From assembly GCF_015689175.1 (NCBI RefSeq), contig NZ_CP065047.1, positions 4,154,001-4,218,000 of the forward strand: a DNA stretch of 64,000 nucleotides, given 5' to 3'. The notes under the pieces are model-generated. The model worked only from the letters and a program-made list of their open reading frames with translations, was not told the origin of the DNA and did no database searches. A program made the position numbers and the translations under genes. Shown piece by piece: positions 47,994-56,800 of the stretch. Within the stretch, counting starts at the first letter, position 1. Each line of letters begins with the position of its first letter. The DNA is from Mycobacterium kubicae. Its GTDB lineage: Bacteria > Actinomycetota > Actinomycetes > Mycobacteriales > Mycobacteriaceae.

Positions 47994-50338
47994 GCACCGA
48001 CGACCCGACCGATCCGGTGCGGCTGGAGTTGCGCGCTGACGGCCGGTCCTGGCGCCCCACCGCCAACCGCGCTTGGACCATCGGCCGGGCCAGCCAATCC
48101 GACACCTGTCTGGACAACCCGAGAGTGTCGCGCAACCACGCGGTGCTCGAGCCGTCCCCGGACGGGTGGACGCTGGTCAATCGCAGCAGCAACGGCATGT
48201 TCGTCGACGGCCAGCGGGTGGAGCGTCTACCCATCCGCGGTCCGATCCAGGTGCTGCTGGGTTCGGTGTCGTCGGGGCAGGTGGTCGAGATAATCCCGGT
48301 CGGCGACTCGGTGACACCGGCGCCCTCACCCGACGGGCAGGTCGAGACGACGGCCTCGCGCTCGCCGTCGGCGGTGCACGCCATCGACCAGGTGGTGGTC
48401 ATGATCGGTCGCGCACCCGACAACCATGTGGTGCTCAACGACCTGCTGGTGTCGCGCCGGCACGCCATCCTGCGGCGCCGGGACGACCAGTGGGAACTCG
48501 TCGACAACCACAGCGCCAACGGCACCTATGTCAACGGCAACCGGATCAGCCGGGCGGTCATCGGACCGCACGACATTGTCGGCATCGGCCACCAACTGCT
48601 GCACCTGTCCGGCGACCGGCTCGTCGAATACGTCGACACCGGCGATGTGTCCTACGAGGCGGCCAACCTGCGGGTGGTCTCGAAAACCGGCCGCGTGCTG
48701 CTCTCCGACGTGAGTTTCGTTCTGCCGCAACGCAGTTTGTTGGCAGTGGTGGGCCCCAGCGGTGCGGGCAAGTCGACCCTGCTAGGCGCGTTGACCGGCT
48801 TCCGGCCGGCCGGCAGCGGCACCGTGCGCTACGACGACCGCGACCTCTACGACAACTACGCCGAGTTGCGGCACCGGATCGGGTTCGTGCCGCAGGACGA
48901 CATCCTGCATGCCCCGCTGACCGTGCGCCGGGCGCTCAATTATGCTGCGCGTCTGCGCTTTCCGCAGGACGTCTCGGCCAGTGAACGCAAGCAGCGCATC
49001 GAGGAAGTGCTCACCGAACTCGGGCTAGCCACCCAGGCCGATCAGCGCATCGACAGTTTGTCCGGCGGACAGCGCAAGCGCACCAGCGTCGCGCTCGAGT
49101 TACTGACCAAGCCCTCGCTGTTGTTCTTGGACGAACCCACCTCCGGGCTGGACCCCGGCTATGAGAAGTCGGTGATGCAGACCTTGCGCACCCTGGCCGA
49201 TGACGGCCGCTCGGTGGTGGTGGTGACCCACAACGTCGCCCACCTGAACATGTGCGACCGCTTGCTCATCCTGGCTCCCGGCGGCCGGTTGGCTTATTTC
49301 GGTCCGCCGCAGCAGGCGCTCAGTTACCTCAACTGCGGCGACTTCGCCGATTTGTTCATTCTTCTCGAACATGACACGACCACCGACTGGACCGCAAAGT
49401 TCAACGCCTCACCGCTGCGCGCGGCCAGCACTGCCCGCCTGAAGGAGCGTCCCGCGCAACAAGGTCCGGGACCGGCGACCAAACCGGTGGCACAGCAGAG
49501 CGCATTCGCCCAATTCGCCATCTTGTCCCGGCGGTATCTGGCGGTCATCGCCGCCGACCGGCAATACTCGGTGTTCTTGCTGGTGCTGCCGCTGCTGCTC
49601 AGCCTGTTCGCCCATGCGGTTCCTGGTAAGGCGGGGCTATCGCTGACCAAGGCGATCGAGCAGCAGTCGACACAACCTTCGCAATTGTTGGTGCTGCTGA
49701 TCATCGGTGGTGCCCTGATGGGCTGTGCGGCATCCATCCGCGAAATCGTCAAGGAACAGGCGATCTATCGCCGCGAACACGGCATCGGCCTGTCCGGCGG
49801 CGCTTATCTGGCTTCCAAACTGGTGGTCCTCACCGTGCTGACCACCGGCCAGGGACTGATCCTCGGTTTCCTCGGCCCGGCCTTTCTGCCTCCTCCCGAC
49901 CAGTCGGTGGTAGTGCCCTGGCCGACCCTCGAAATAGCCGTCGCCGTGGTCGCGGTCACCGTCGTCTCGATGATCATCGGACTGCTGATCTCGGCCTGGA
50001 TCGGCAATGCCGACCGCGGCATGCCACTGCTGGTGCTGGTGGTCATGGCCGAGCTCGTGCTGTGCGGCGGCATGTTCGGGGTCAGGGGCCGCATTCCGCT
50101 CGAGCAGCTGGCGTGGTTGTCCCCGTCGCGGTGGGCGTTTGCGATGAGCGCGTCCACCGTCGACCTCAACGACTTACGCAGGACCATCCCGGGCGGAGAA
50201 CAAGATCCGTTGTGGGACTACAAGGTCAGCAGCTGGGTGTGGGCCGCGGTGGCATGTGCGGTGCAGGCGCTGGTTCTGATGCTGCTGATCGCGCTGCGCC
50301 TGCGCCAGCTCGACCCGCAACGCAAAGCGCGTATCTGA
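47990..50338 (+). CDS. FHA-domain ABC transporter, Rv1747-like
   Basis: A 782-residue full ABC-2 exporter with regulatory FHA domains. FHA1 covers residues about 8-100 (IGRASQSDTC, SRNHAV, RSSNGMFV). A short Ser/Thr-rich linker (100-125) follows. FHA2 covers about 130-210 (IGRAPDNHVV, SRRHAI, HSANGTYVNG). The ATPase covers about 225-460 (GPSGAGKSTLLGAL, LSGGQRKRTSV, LLFLDEPTSGLD, H-loop VVTHN). Six transmembrane helices follow to the end. FHA domains bind phospho-Thr, in Rv1747 on its own linker after phosphorylation by PknF. The coupled upstream kinase is the probable partner. The substrate is likely a cell-wall lipid or glycolipid. Confidence 0.92.
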
Positions 50339-50390
50339 GGTTCGGCGTCATCAGCGACGACCGAAACGTCGCGGGAATTGCTGAATGTTG

Positions 50391-50406
50391 TTGATAGTGT
50401 CGGCGG
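50391..50406 (+). promoter_or_regulatory. 16-bp element shared by two kinase promoters (copy 2)
   Basis: The same sequence as at 44,325-44,340 lies 28 nt before the pknH ATG, with a GGGAGG ribosome binding site between. The sequence just downstream (GCGGGTTGATTGGGAGGATCA) is also alike in both copies. Confidence 0.55.
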
Positions 50407-50434
50407 CACTGCGGGTTGATTGGGAGGATCAGCG

Positions 50435-52366
50435 ATGAGCGACGCGCAAACCTCGCGCGTGGGGTCGACGTTCGGGCCCTACCGCCTGACACGGTTGCTG
50501 GGTCGCGGCGGCATGGGCGAGGTCTACGAGGCCGAGCACACCGTCAAAGAGTGGACCGTGGCGCTCAAACTGATGTCCACCGAGTTCAGCAAGGACCCGA
50601 TCTTCCGGGAGCGGATGAAGCGCGAGGCTCGCATCGCCGGTCGGCTGCAAGAACCTCACGTGGTACCGATCCACGACTACGGCGAATTCGACGGCCAACT
50701 GTTCCTGGAGATGCGATTGGTCGAGGGCACCGACCTGGACAGCGTGCTCAAGCGGTTCGGTCCGCTGACGCCACCGCGCGCGGTTGCCATCGTCACCCAG
50801 ATCGCCTCGGCGTTGGACGCCGCCCACGCCGCCGGGGTGATGCACCGCGACGTCAAACCGCAGAACATTCTGGTCACCCGCGAGGATTTCGCGTATCTGG
50901 TGGACTTCGGCATCGCCAGCGCCACCACCGACGAGAAGCTGACGCAGTTGGGCACCGCGGTCGGCACGTGGAAATACATGGCGCCAGAACGGTTTTCGAA
51001 CGACGAAGTCACCTACCGCGCCGACATCTATGCGTTGGGCTGCGTGCTGCACGAGTGCTTGACCGGAGCTCCGCCATACCGCGCGGACAGCGCTGGAACG
51101 CTGGTCACCGCGCACCTGATGGACCCGATTCCGCGCCCCAGCGCGGCGCGCGCCGGCATTCCCAAAGCTTTCGACGCCGTCATCGCCCGCGCCATGGCCA
51201 AGAAGCCCGAGGACCGCTACGCCAGCGCCGGTGATCTGGCCCTGGCCGCCCACGAGGCGCTCAGCGATCCCGACCAGGATCACGCGGCCGACATCCTGCG
51301 CCGCAGCCAGGAGGCGACGGTCAACCAGCCCCCAACCGATGGTCCCAACGCCACCCTGCCGGCCACTGCGCTGGCGCCTCCCCCGCGACAAACTCCGATC
51401 ACCCCGCCGCCGGCGCCGCGGGTGCAGCAACCGCCGTTTGCCGGCGCGGTCGGTTCCGGGCGCTCCGGCCCGGCCGGGCCGTCGGGGCCGATTCCGCAGC
51501 AGCCGCCCGCGCCCGGTGGCCAGCCGGGGTGGACCCCGCCGAGCGGCCCCGTCCCCATGCCTGGCCAACCCATCGGTGCTCCGCCGTACTACCAGGGACC
51601 CGGCTGGGGTGGTACGCCGCCACAGCAACCCGGCGGTCCCCCGCATTGGGGCCAAGGGCATCCGCTGCCACCGGCCCGCAAGCGCAACCCGTGGCCGGCA
51701 GTCGCGGCCGTCGTCATCGTGTTGGTACTAATCGTGGGCGGGGTCGGTATCTGGCTGGTCACCCGGCCCGACCCGAAGCCGCCGCCCAAGCCCATCGCCG
51801 AGGACCGGTTGAGTTCGCTGCTGTTGTCGCCGCCGGAAGTGAACTCGGTGATGGGTTCGTCGAACATGCAACCCGGCAAACCGATTACGTCGATGGATGC
51901 CTCGACCGTCACAGTGTCCTTGCCCGACTGCCAGGGCGTGCTGTACACCAGCCAGACTCCGGCCTACGCCGGGTCGGGTTACACCGGCATCAGTGGGCTG
52001 GTGTCCTCCGAACCGGGCGACAACTACGACCACTGGGTCAATCAAGCCGCGGTCGCCTTCCCCTCAGCCGACAAGGCCCGCGCGTACCTGCAGACCTCGG
52101 CGTCCCGGTGGAAGAACTGCGCCGGCAAGACGGTCACCGTCACCAACAAGGGCAAGACCTATCGGTGGAGCTTTGCTGACGTCAAAGGCAGTCCGCCCAA
52201 GATCACCGTGGTGGACACCCAGGAGGGCGCCGACGGCTGGGAGTGTCAGCGGGCGATGAGTGTGGCCAACAATGTCATCGTGGACGTCAATGCGTGCGGC
52301 TATCACGTCATCGACCAGGGTTCACAGATCGCCGACAAGATCGTCGCCAAGGTCAACAAGGGCTGA
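50435..52366 (+). CDS. pknH: Ser/Thr protein kinase PknH
   Basis: A 643-residue receptor kinase. The kinase domain covers residues 12-275 (LGRGGMGEVYE, VALKLM lysine, HRDVKPQNILV, DFG, TQLGTAVGTWKYMAPE). A long Pro/Gly-rich linker (285-412) precedes a transmembrane helix at about 420-440. The PknH_C sensor domain (about 450-643) has four cysteines (PDCQGV, KNCAGK, WECQRA, NACGYH), matching the two disulfides of the M. tuberculosis sensor. It phosphorylates EmbR and so links an outside signal to arabinan synthesis. It is the orthologue of Rv1266c because of the sensor type and because the Rv1265 homologue is next door. Confidence 0.94.
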   Translation: MSDAQTSRVGSTFGPYRLTRLLGRGGMGEVYEAEHTVKEWTVALKLMSTEFSKDPIFRERMKREARIAGRLQEPHVVPIHDYGEFDGQLFLEMRLVEGTDLDSVLKRFGPLTPPRAVAIVTQIASALDAAHAAGVMHRDVKPQNILVTREDFAYLVDFGIASATTDEKLTQLGTAVGTWKYMAPERFSNDEVTYRADIYALGCVLHECLTGAPPYRADSAGTLVTAHLMDPIPRPSAARAGIPKAFDAVIARAMAKKPEDRYASAGDLALAAHEALSDPDQDHAADILRRSQEATVNQPPTDGPNATLPATALAPPPRQTPITPPPAPRVQQPPFAGAVGSGRSGPAGPSGPIPQQPPAPGGQPGWTPPSGPVPMPGQPIGAPPYYQGPGWGGTPPQQPGGPPHWGQGHPLPPARKRNPWPAVAAVVIVLVLIVGGVGIWLVTRPDPKPPPKPIAEDRLSSLLLSPPEVNSVMGSSNMQPGKPITSMDASTVTVSLPDCQGVLYTSQTPAYAGSGYTGISGLVSSEPGDNYDHWVNQAAVAFPSADKARAYLQTSASRWKNCAGKTVTVTNKGKTYRWSFADVKGSPPKITVVDTQEGADGWECQRAMSVANNVIVDVNACGYHVIDQGSQIADKIVAKVNKG

Positions 52367-52383
52367 CCGGCTAGACCCGGCGG

Positions 52384-52965
52384 TCAGCTTTGCAGATCGG
52401 GCCCTTGCGCACGCAGGTCGTCGACCGCTGACATGGCGCCGCGCAATTTGGCCAGCCATTCCTCGGCGTGCTCGCCCACCAGCTTGACCGACCAGGCCAG
52501 GGCATCGGCGCGCGAACGCGCGACGCCGGCATCGACGAGGGTGTCCAGGACCTGGCGTTCCGGTTGCTTTAACCGCGTCATGACCGGAACGGCGATGTGG
52601 GTGAACAGGATTCGCTTGACGCCGCCTTCGGACGGAACGTCGACGCCCCAGGAAACGGTGCGGCCGTAGCGGGCTTGCGCTTCGTCAGCGATGTTCATCC
52701 GCTCGCTGCGCGTCTCTTCGCGGAACCGTGAGGCTCTGCCTTCGGCGTGGGCGGAGCTTGCTTCTCCCGCGGCGTCCGAGTCGGGCAACTTGCCGATGAC
52801 GGTGATTTCCTCCCGGTCGACGATGACGGCGGGATCACCGTCGAACCACTCGTCCGGGAGGCGTCCGGCGAACCATTCGGCCGCGCCGCTGGCATCGGGT
52901 TGCTGCGCCTGCTGCCACCCTCCCGAGCGGCCGTACCGGCGTCCATGCATGTGCTGGCGTGTCAT
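52384..52965 (-). CDS. Rv1265-like conserved protein
   Basis: A 193-residue hydrophilic protein, somewhat shorter than Rv1265. It starts with Gly/Gln/Arg-rich sequence, then a beta segment (AVIVDREEITVIGKLP) and a helical C-terminal half (MNIADEAQARYGRTVSWGVD, then LKQPERQVLDTLVDAGVARS). M. tuberculosis Rv1265 is a cAMP-responsive, macrophage-induced gene next to the cyclase Rv1264. The neighbourhood is kept here. An 8-bp tandem repeat CATGATTA covers the start codon (52,963-52,978). The biochemical function is not settled. Confidence 0.83.
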   Translation of the reverse strand: MTRQHMHGRRYGRSGGWQQAQQPDASGAAEWFAGRLPDEWFDGDPAVIVDREEITVIGKLPDSDAAGEASSAHAEGRASRFREETRSERMNIADEAQARYGRTVSWGVDVPSEGGVKRILFTHIAVPVMTRLKQPERQVLDTLVDAGVARSRADALAWSVKLVGEHAEEWLAKLRGAMSAVDDLRAQGPDLQS

Positions 52966-53212
52966 GATTACATGATTACACCGTTACACGCCTAACAAAA
53001 GACCGTTCACTGTGGGTGAAATGGTGACCGGATCGGCAAGGCTCCCGGGGATTGCCAAAACCGTTGCTCGCATACTGGTGGCGTTGTATTTTGTTAGCGA
53101 AGCAGGCCCGGAAGTGACCAAATCGAAGTGCCGGGGAACGGGGTGAGAGCCGGCCGCGTCGACCCGCATCTGACGGAGTCAGTACGCCCCCTCAGAGTCC
53201 TCCGGGCCTGCC

Positions 53213-53827
53213 CTATGTCGCTTGCCGCCCTTGCGAAGTGCCTTCACCGCGCCGAACGCGGAAGACTTTGGTCTCACCCTTGATGCCTTTGAACCGCCGG
53301 CCGCCGGCGAAGGACCAGCCGTAGCCGGCGCCATCGCCCACGTGCTCCCACACCGAATCCGCTGCGAGCACGGTGCCCGGTCGTGCCACCGCGGTGACCC
53401 GGCTCGCGACGTTCACCGGACTGCCGAACCAGTCGCCGGCTCGACAGACCGCCATGCCGCAGGCCACTCCGGCGCGAAGCCGGGGGAAGTCGTTGTCGGT
53501 GTCGACGACTTCGACCAACTTGAGCACGGTGTCCAGCAACGCCACCGGGTCCGGACTGACCAGCATCACCGCGTCCCCGATCGTCTTGATGAATCGCACC
53601 GGCGGGTCGGTCAAATCGCGGGCGAGATCGGCCAGCCGATTGGCGAGCTGGCCGAGTTCTTCGGGCGACACCAGCTCACCCAGCTTCGTGAAACCGACCA
53701 GGTCGGCGAACGCGACACTGACCTGACGCGCTCCCGGCAGTGGCTTTCCGGCGGCTCGCTCGCCGGCATTGACCGCTTCGGTTTCCATCATGTGCCGCAG
53801 CTGCAGCATCAGCATGTCTTGGATCAT
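53213..53827 (-). CDS. Adenylyl cyclase catalytic half (class III), after frameshift
   Basis: A 204-residue open frame holding the whole class III cyclase domain of the Rv1264 type. Metal-binding Asp in [12 protein letters not shown] and in IKTIGDAVM, substrate Lys in FIKTIGD, and the transition-state Asn and Arg in SPVNVASRV are all present. Its first codon is an internal Met of the normal protein ([20 protein letters not shown]), part of the linker helix. The ATG overlaps the stop of the N-terminal frame as ATGA (53,827-53,824). It could therefore be made as a separate, unregulated cyclase by coupled reinitiation. Confidence 0.7.
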   Translation of the reverse strand: MIQDMLMLQLRHMMETEAVNAGERAAGKPLPGARQVSVAFADLVGFTKLGELVSPEELGQLANRLADLARDLTDPPVRFIKTIGDAVMLVSPDPVALLDTVLKLVEVVDTDNDFPRLRAGVACGMAVCRAGDWFGSPVNVASRVTAVARPGTVLAADSVWEHVGDGAGYGWSFAGGRRFKGIKGETKVFRVRRGEGTSQGRQAT

Positions 53828-54396
53828 CGGGCCGAGCAGCGGCGCGATCTCGCTGACCAGCGCCTTGGATGCCTGGCGATCTGCAGCTCGGTCAGTCCGG
53901 GACGCATGATCGCCGACAACGCGGTGTAACGCATGACCTCGGCCGCCTTCGCCAAGCCCTCGGCCAAGGTGCGCACCACCTGCACCACCTGGTCGGCGTC
54001 CAGCCCCGCGTCGACGAAATGCTGTGCGCGCGCGGCGGTCTCACCATCGGCGCGCATGTGGACGGCGGCGTCCGGGTCCTCTACCCGGACCAGCCCGATG
54101 GCGCGCTGCACGCGCTGCAGCAGTTCGAGGTCGACGCCGTGGCGTTCGCTGATCTCGCGGGTCGAGACATACGTGCCGTCATCGCCGATCAAATGGCGCG
54201 TAGCCAACAGCAGCGGCGGATTGGTGGCGCGGATCTCCTCAGCGGTGATGCCCTGCTCGAGCAGCCACCTCACGAGTTCGGCTCGCTCGGCGCGCGCGTT
54301 GCCGTCCAGTCCGTCGAGTAACCCGTCGATGTCGGCCGTCCCGTCCACGTGGTCCAGGTTCGCACACCGGCCGTGCCCGCGCGGCGATGGAACCAA
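53824..54396 (-). CDS. Adenylyl cyclase regulatory half (Rv1264 N-terminal domain)
   Basis: A 190-residue frame encoding the all-helical pH-sensing, autoinhibitory domain of the Rv1264 family. Segments such as [37 protein letters not shown] and [16 protein letters not shown] are near-identical to Rv1264. After residue Ala in LQIA the frame shifts and ends with an unrelated Arg-rich tail ([15 protein letters not shown]). It would still fold, but would no longer be covalently attached to the catalytic domain. Confidence 0.65.
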   Translation of the reverse strand: MVPSPRGHGRCANLDHVDGTADIDGLLDGLDGNARAERAELVRWLLEQGITAEEIRATNPPLLLATRHLIGDDGTYVSTREISERHGVDLELLQRVQRAIGLVRVEDPDAAVHMRADGETAARAQHFVDAGLDADQVVQVVRTLAEGLAKAAEVMRYTALSAIMRPGLTELQIARHPRRWSARSRRCSAR

Positions 54397-54435
54397 ACAG
54401 CTTGCCGGGCAATTACGTTGGGTTGATGGCCCGGT

Positions 54436-55827
54436 TCAGGACACCGGCGGCCGGCGATGCGCCCACGGCCTGGCCTGCTCGATCTGCGCGGACAGGGACA
54501 GCAGCGTCGCCTCGTCGTAGGGCCGGCCGACGAGTTGCACCGCCATGGGCAACCCGTCGTCGTCGAAGTCCCACGGCACGACCGCGGCGGGTTGTCCGGT
54601 CATGTTCCACACCTGCAGATACGGCACGCGCTGACCGACCAACAGCAACGTCGACAGGGCGCCGCAGCGCTGGTAGGCGCCGATGCGGGACGGCCCGGCC
54701 GCCGTGGCCGGGGTGATGACGACGTCGACGTCGTCGAAGATCGATTGGATCCGGGCGCTCACGGCGGGCTCGGCGGCACGCACGGCCGCCATGCGCCGAT
54801 CGGAGAAGACCGAACCCATGCGGGCCATGTTGCGGGTGCGGGGTTCCAGGCGTTCCGGGTGGGCCTGCCCGTCCGCCTCGTCGCTGATGCCGCGCAGATA
54901 GCGCGGCAGGAAGTTGGCATAGATCTGCGCGGTCGGGTACTGCGGATCGCGCACGACGACCTCGTGACCGAGTTCGCGCAGTAGCGCGCCGGCCTGGTGC
55001 ACGGCCGTCAATTGAGCATTGCCGCACTTGATGGGAAACGGTGTCGGGGTCTTGGTGCTCAACGCGATTCGCAGCCGCCCCGGATCGCGTTGGGCCGCCG
55101 CGACGAACTCTCCCTCCGCTCCGGGCAGCGTCGTAGTCGCATCGAGGAAGAGCGCGGCATCCACCACCGACCGCGCGATCGGCCCGTTGACGCTCAGCCC
55201 GTACCAGGCATCGTCGTGCGGCTCCAACGAAACCCGATCCCGTTGCGGCTTCAGCCCGAACAGCCCACACCAGGCTGACGGAATGCGGATGGAGCCGCCA
55301 CCGTCGGACCCCAACGCCAGGGCCGCCAACCCCGCCGCGACCGCGGCAGCGCTACCGCCGCTACTGCCGCCCGGGGTGCGGCCCGGATGCCACGGATTAC
55401 GGGTCGCGCCGAACGTCAGCGACTCGGTGTAGGGCATCATCATCAGCTCGGGCACATTGGTTTTGCCGATGATGACCGCACCGGCCGCGCGCAACCGGCG
55501 GACCACCGCGGCGTCGGCCGTGACGGCCGGACCATGCCCGCCGCTGCCGTAGGTCGTCACCTCGCCGGCGATGTCGACGTCGTCCTTGATGGCGATCGGG
55601 ACGCCGAGCAGCGGCCGGCGCTCACCGGCGTCGAGGCGCTGCTGGGCCTCCTCGGCCTGTTGGCGGGCGCCGTCGTAGAGCACGACGCGGTAGGCGCGCA
55701 GCTCGCTGTCCAACCGCTCGATGCGTTCCAGATAGACCTCGAGCAACATCGGTGCGGTGATTTCGCCCTCGGCCAGCAGTTCCGCCTGTGCGGCGGCACC
55801 GACGAAGGCCAGCTCGCTAGCGTCCAC
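54436..55827 (-). CDS. amiB2: Amidase AmiB2 (amidase signature family)
   Basis: A 463-residue amidase signature enzyme. The Lys of the Ser-cisSer-Lys triad lies in IAIKDDVDIAG. The signature loop is GGSSGGSAAAVAAGLAALAL followed by GSDGGGSIRIPSAWCGLFGLKP, holding both serines. It hydrolyses a carboxylic amide to acid plus ammonia; the natural substrate is unknown. Length and neighbours match Rv1263. It is divergent from the HIT gene with 41 bp between. Confidence 0.93.
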   Translation of the reverse strand: MDASELAFVGAAAQAELLAEGEITAPMLLEVYLERIERLDSELRAYRVVLYDGARQQAEEAQQRLDAGERRPLLGVPIAIKDDVDIAGEVTTYGSGGHGPAVTADAAVVRRLRAAGAVIIGKTNVPELMMMPYTESLTFGATRNPWHPGRTPGGSSGGSAAAVAAGLAALALGSDGGGSIRIPSAWCGLFGLKPQRDRVSLEPHDDAWYGLSVNGPIARSVVDAALFLDATTTLPGAEGEFVAAAQRDPGRLRIALSTKTPTPFPIKCGNAQLTAVHQAGALLRELGHEVVVRDPQYPTAQIYANFLPRYLRGISDEADGQAHPERLEPRTRNMARMGSVFSDRRMAAVRAAEPAVSARIQSIFDDVDVVITPATAAGPSRIGAYQRCGALSTLLLVGQRVPYLQVWNMTGQPAAVVPWDFDDDGLPMAVQLVGRPYDEATLLSLSAQIEQARPWAHRRPPVS

Positions 55828-55868
55828 CGCCGCAGCGTATCGGGTCCGGGCTCGGCTACCGTGACGCT

Positions 55869-56297
55869 ATGTCCTGCGTGTTCTGTGCGATCGCCGCCGG
55901 TGCGGCACCGGCCATCCGGGTCTTCGAAGACGACGGCTATCTGGCGATCCTCGACATCCGCCCGTTCACCCGGGGCCACACGCTGGTGATACCGAAACGG
56001 CACACCGTGGACCTCACCGACACACCGGCGCAGACGCTGGCCGACATGATCACCATCGGCCAACGTGTCGCGCGCGCGGCCCGCTCGACGGAACTGGCCG
56101 ACGCCACCAACATCGGCATCAACGACGGCCGCGCGGCCTTTCAGACGGTCAACCACATTCACTTGCACGTGCTGCCCCGGCGCAACGGCGACAAGCTGAC
56201 GGTCGCCAAGGGCCTGCTGGTGCGCCGGGATCCGGACCGGGAAGCCACCGGCCAGTTGCTGCGCGACGCGCTGGCCCGCATCGACGCCAATCCGTAA
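55869..56297 (+). CDS. HIT family protein (Rv1262c-like)
   Basis: A 142-residue histidine-triad nucleotide-binding protein. Its motif HIHLHV holds His96, His98 and His100, the last of the triad acting as nucleophile. An N-terminal CVFC contributes a zinc site with later His residues. Such proteins hydrolyse AMP-amino or AMP-lysine conjugates and dinucleotides. It is 10 nt upstream of the deazaflavin-dependent gene and probably co-transcribed. Confidence 0.92.
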   Translation: MSCVFCAIAAGAAPAIRVFEDDGYLAILDIRPFTRGHTLVIPKRHTVDLTDTPAQTLADMITIGQRVARAARSTELADATNIGINDGRAAFQTVNHIHLHVLPRRNGDKLTVAKGLLVRRDPDREATGQLLRDALARIDANP

Positions 56298-56307
56298 GAC
56301 TGAGTGG

Positions 56308-56757
56308 ATGAGCAATCTGAATCGGTTCGAGCAATGGGTCGGTATCCCGCTGTTGCGGCTGCACGACACGCTGTATCAGAAGACCAATGGCCGCGTCGGG
56401 CACAAATTTCCCGGCGTGCCGCCCAGCCTGCTGCTACATACCGTCGGCGCCAAAACCGGCCAGCCTCGCACCACTTCGCTGACCTACGCCCGCGACGGCG
56501 ACGCCTACCTGATCGTCGCGTCCAACGGCGGGGATGACCGCTACCCGGGCTGGTACCACAACCTGCGCAAGCATCCGGACTGCGAGATCAACGTCGGCCC
56601 GCAGCGCCTGGCGGTCCGTGCCCGGCGCGTCACCGCAGAGGATGCCGACTACGCGCGCCTTTGGCAGGTCGTCAACAAGAACAACTTCGACCGCTACAGC
56701 AACTATCAGCGCCGGACGTCGCGGCCCATCCCGATCTTTGCGTTGACGCCTCGGTAA
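56308..56757 (+). CDS. Deazaflavin (F420)-dependent nitroreductase-family protein (Rv1261c-like)
   Basis: A 149-residue split-beta-barrel protein of the DDN/FDR family. Typical elements: VGHKFPGVPPSLLLHTVGAK then TGQPRTTSLTY, YLIVASNGGDDRYPGWYHNL and ADYARLWQVVNKNNFDRY. Members bind F420H2 and reduce quinones or nitroimidazoles. It matches Rv1261c in length and place. Confidence 0.92.
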   Translation: MSNLNRFEQWVGIPLLRLHDTLYQKTNGRVGHKFPGVPPSLLLHTVGAKTGQPRTTSLTYARDGDAYLIVASNGGDDRYPGWYHNLRKHPDCEINVGPQRLAVRARRVTAEDADYARLWQVVNKNNFDRYSNYQRRTSRPIPIFALTPR

Positions 56758-56800
56758 GCCAGCCACGACGGGCGCGCGCAGCTTATCCTGCTACCGCGCG

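Larger units (their letters stand above)
53213..54396 (-). pseudogene. Adenylyl cyclase, Rv1264-like, single-base frameshift
   Basis: The two frames 54,396-53,824 and 53,827-53,213 together encode a full-length Rv1264-type cyclase (about 394 residues against 397). Near 53,872 the plus strand reads GCCTGGCGAT. Adding one C to give GCCCTGGCGAT restores the frame as ..[18 protein letters not shown].., which matches Rv1264 through the junction. Either the gene is truly split, or this is a one-base error in a short C run. The outer start is uncertain: a GTG near 54,348 would fit the Rv1264 N terminus better than the ATG at 54,396. Confidence 0.75.

Noticed and set aside
53860-53885. Programmed ribosomal frameshifting in the cyclase gene
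   Set aside because: A -1 shift would be needed, but there is no slippery heptamer (X XXY YYZ) and no clear downstream structure. A real mutation or sequencing error is more likely.
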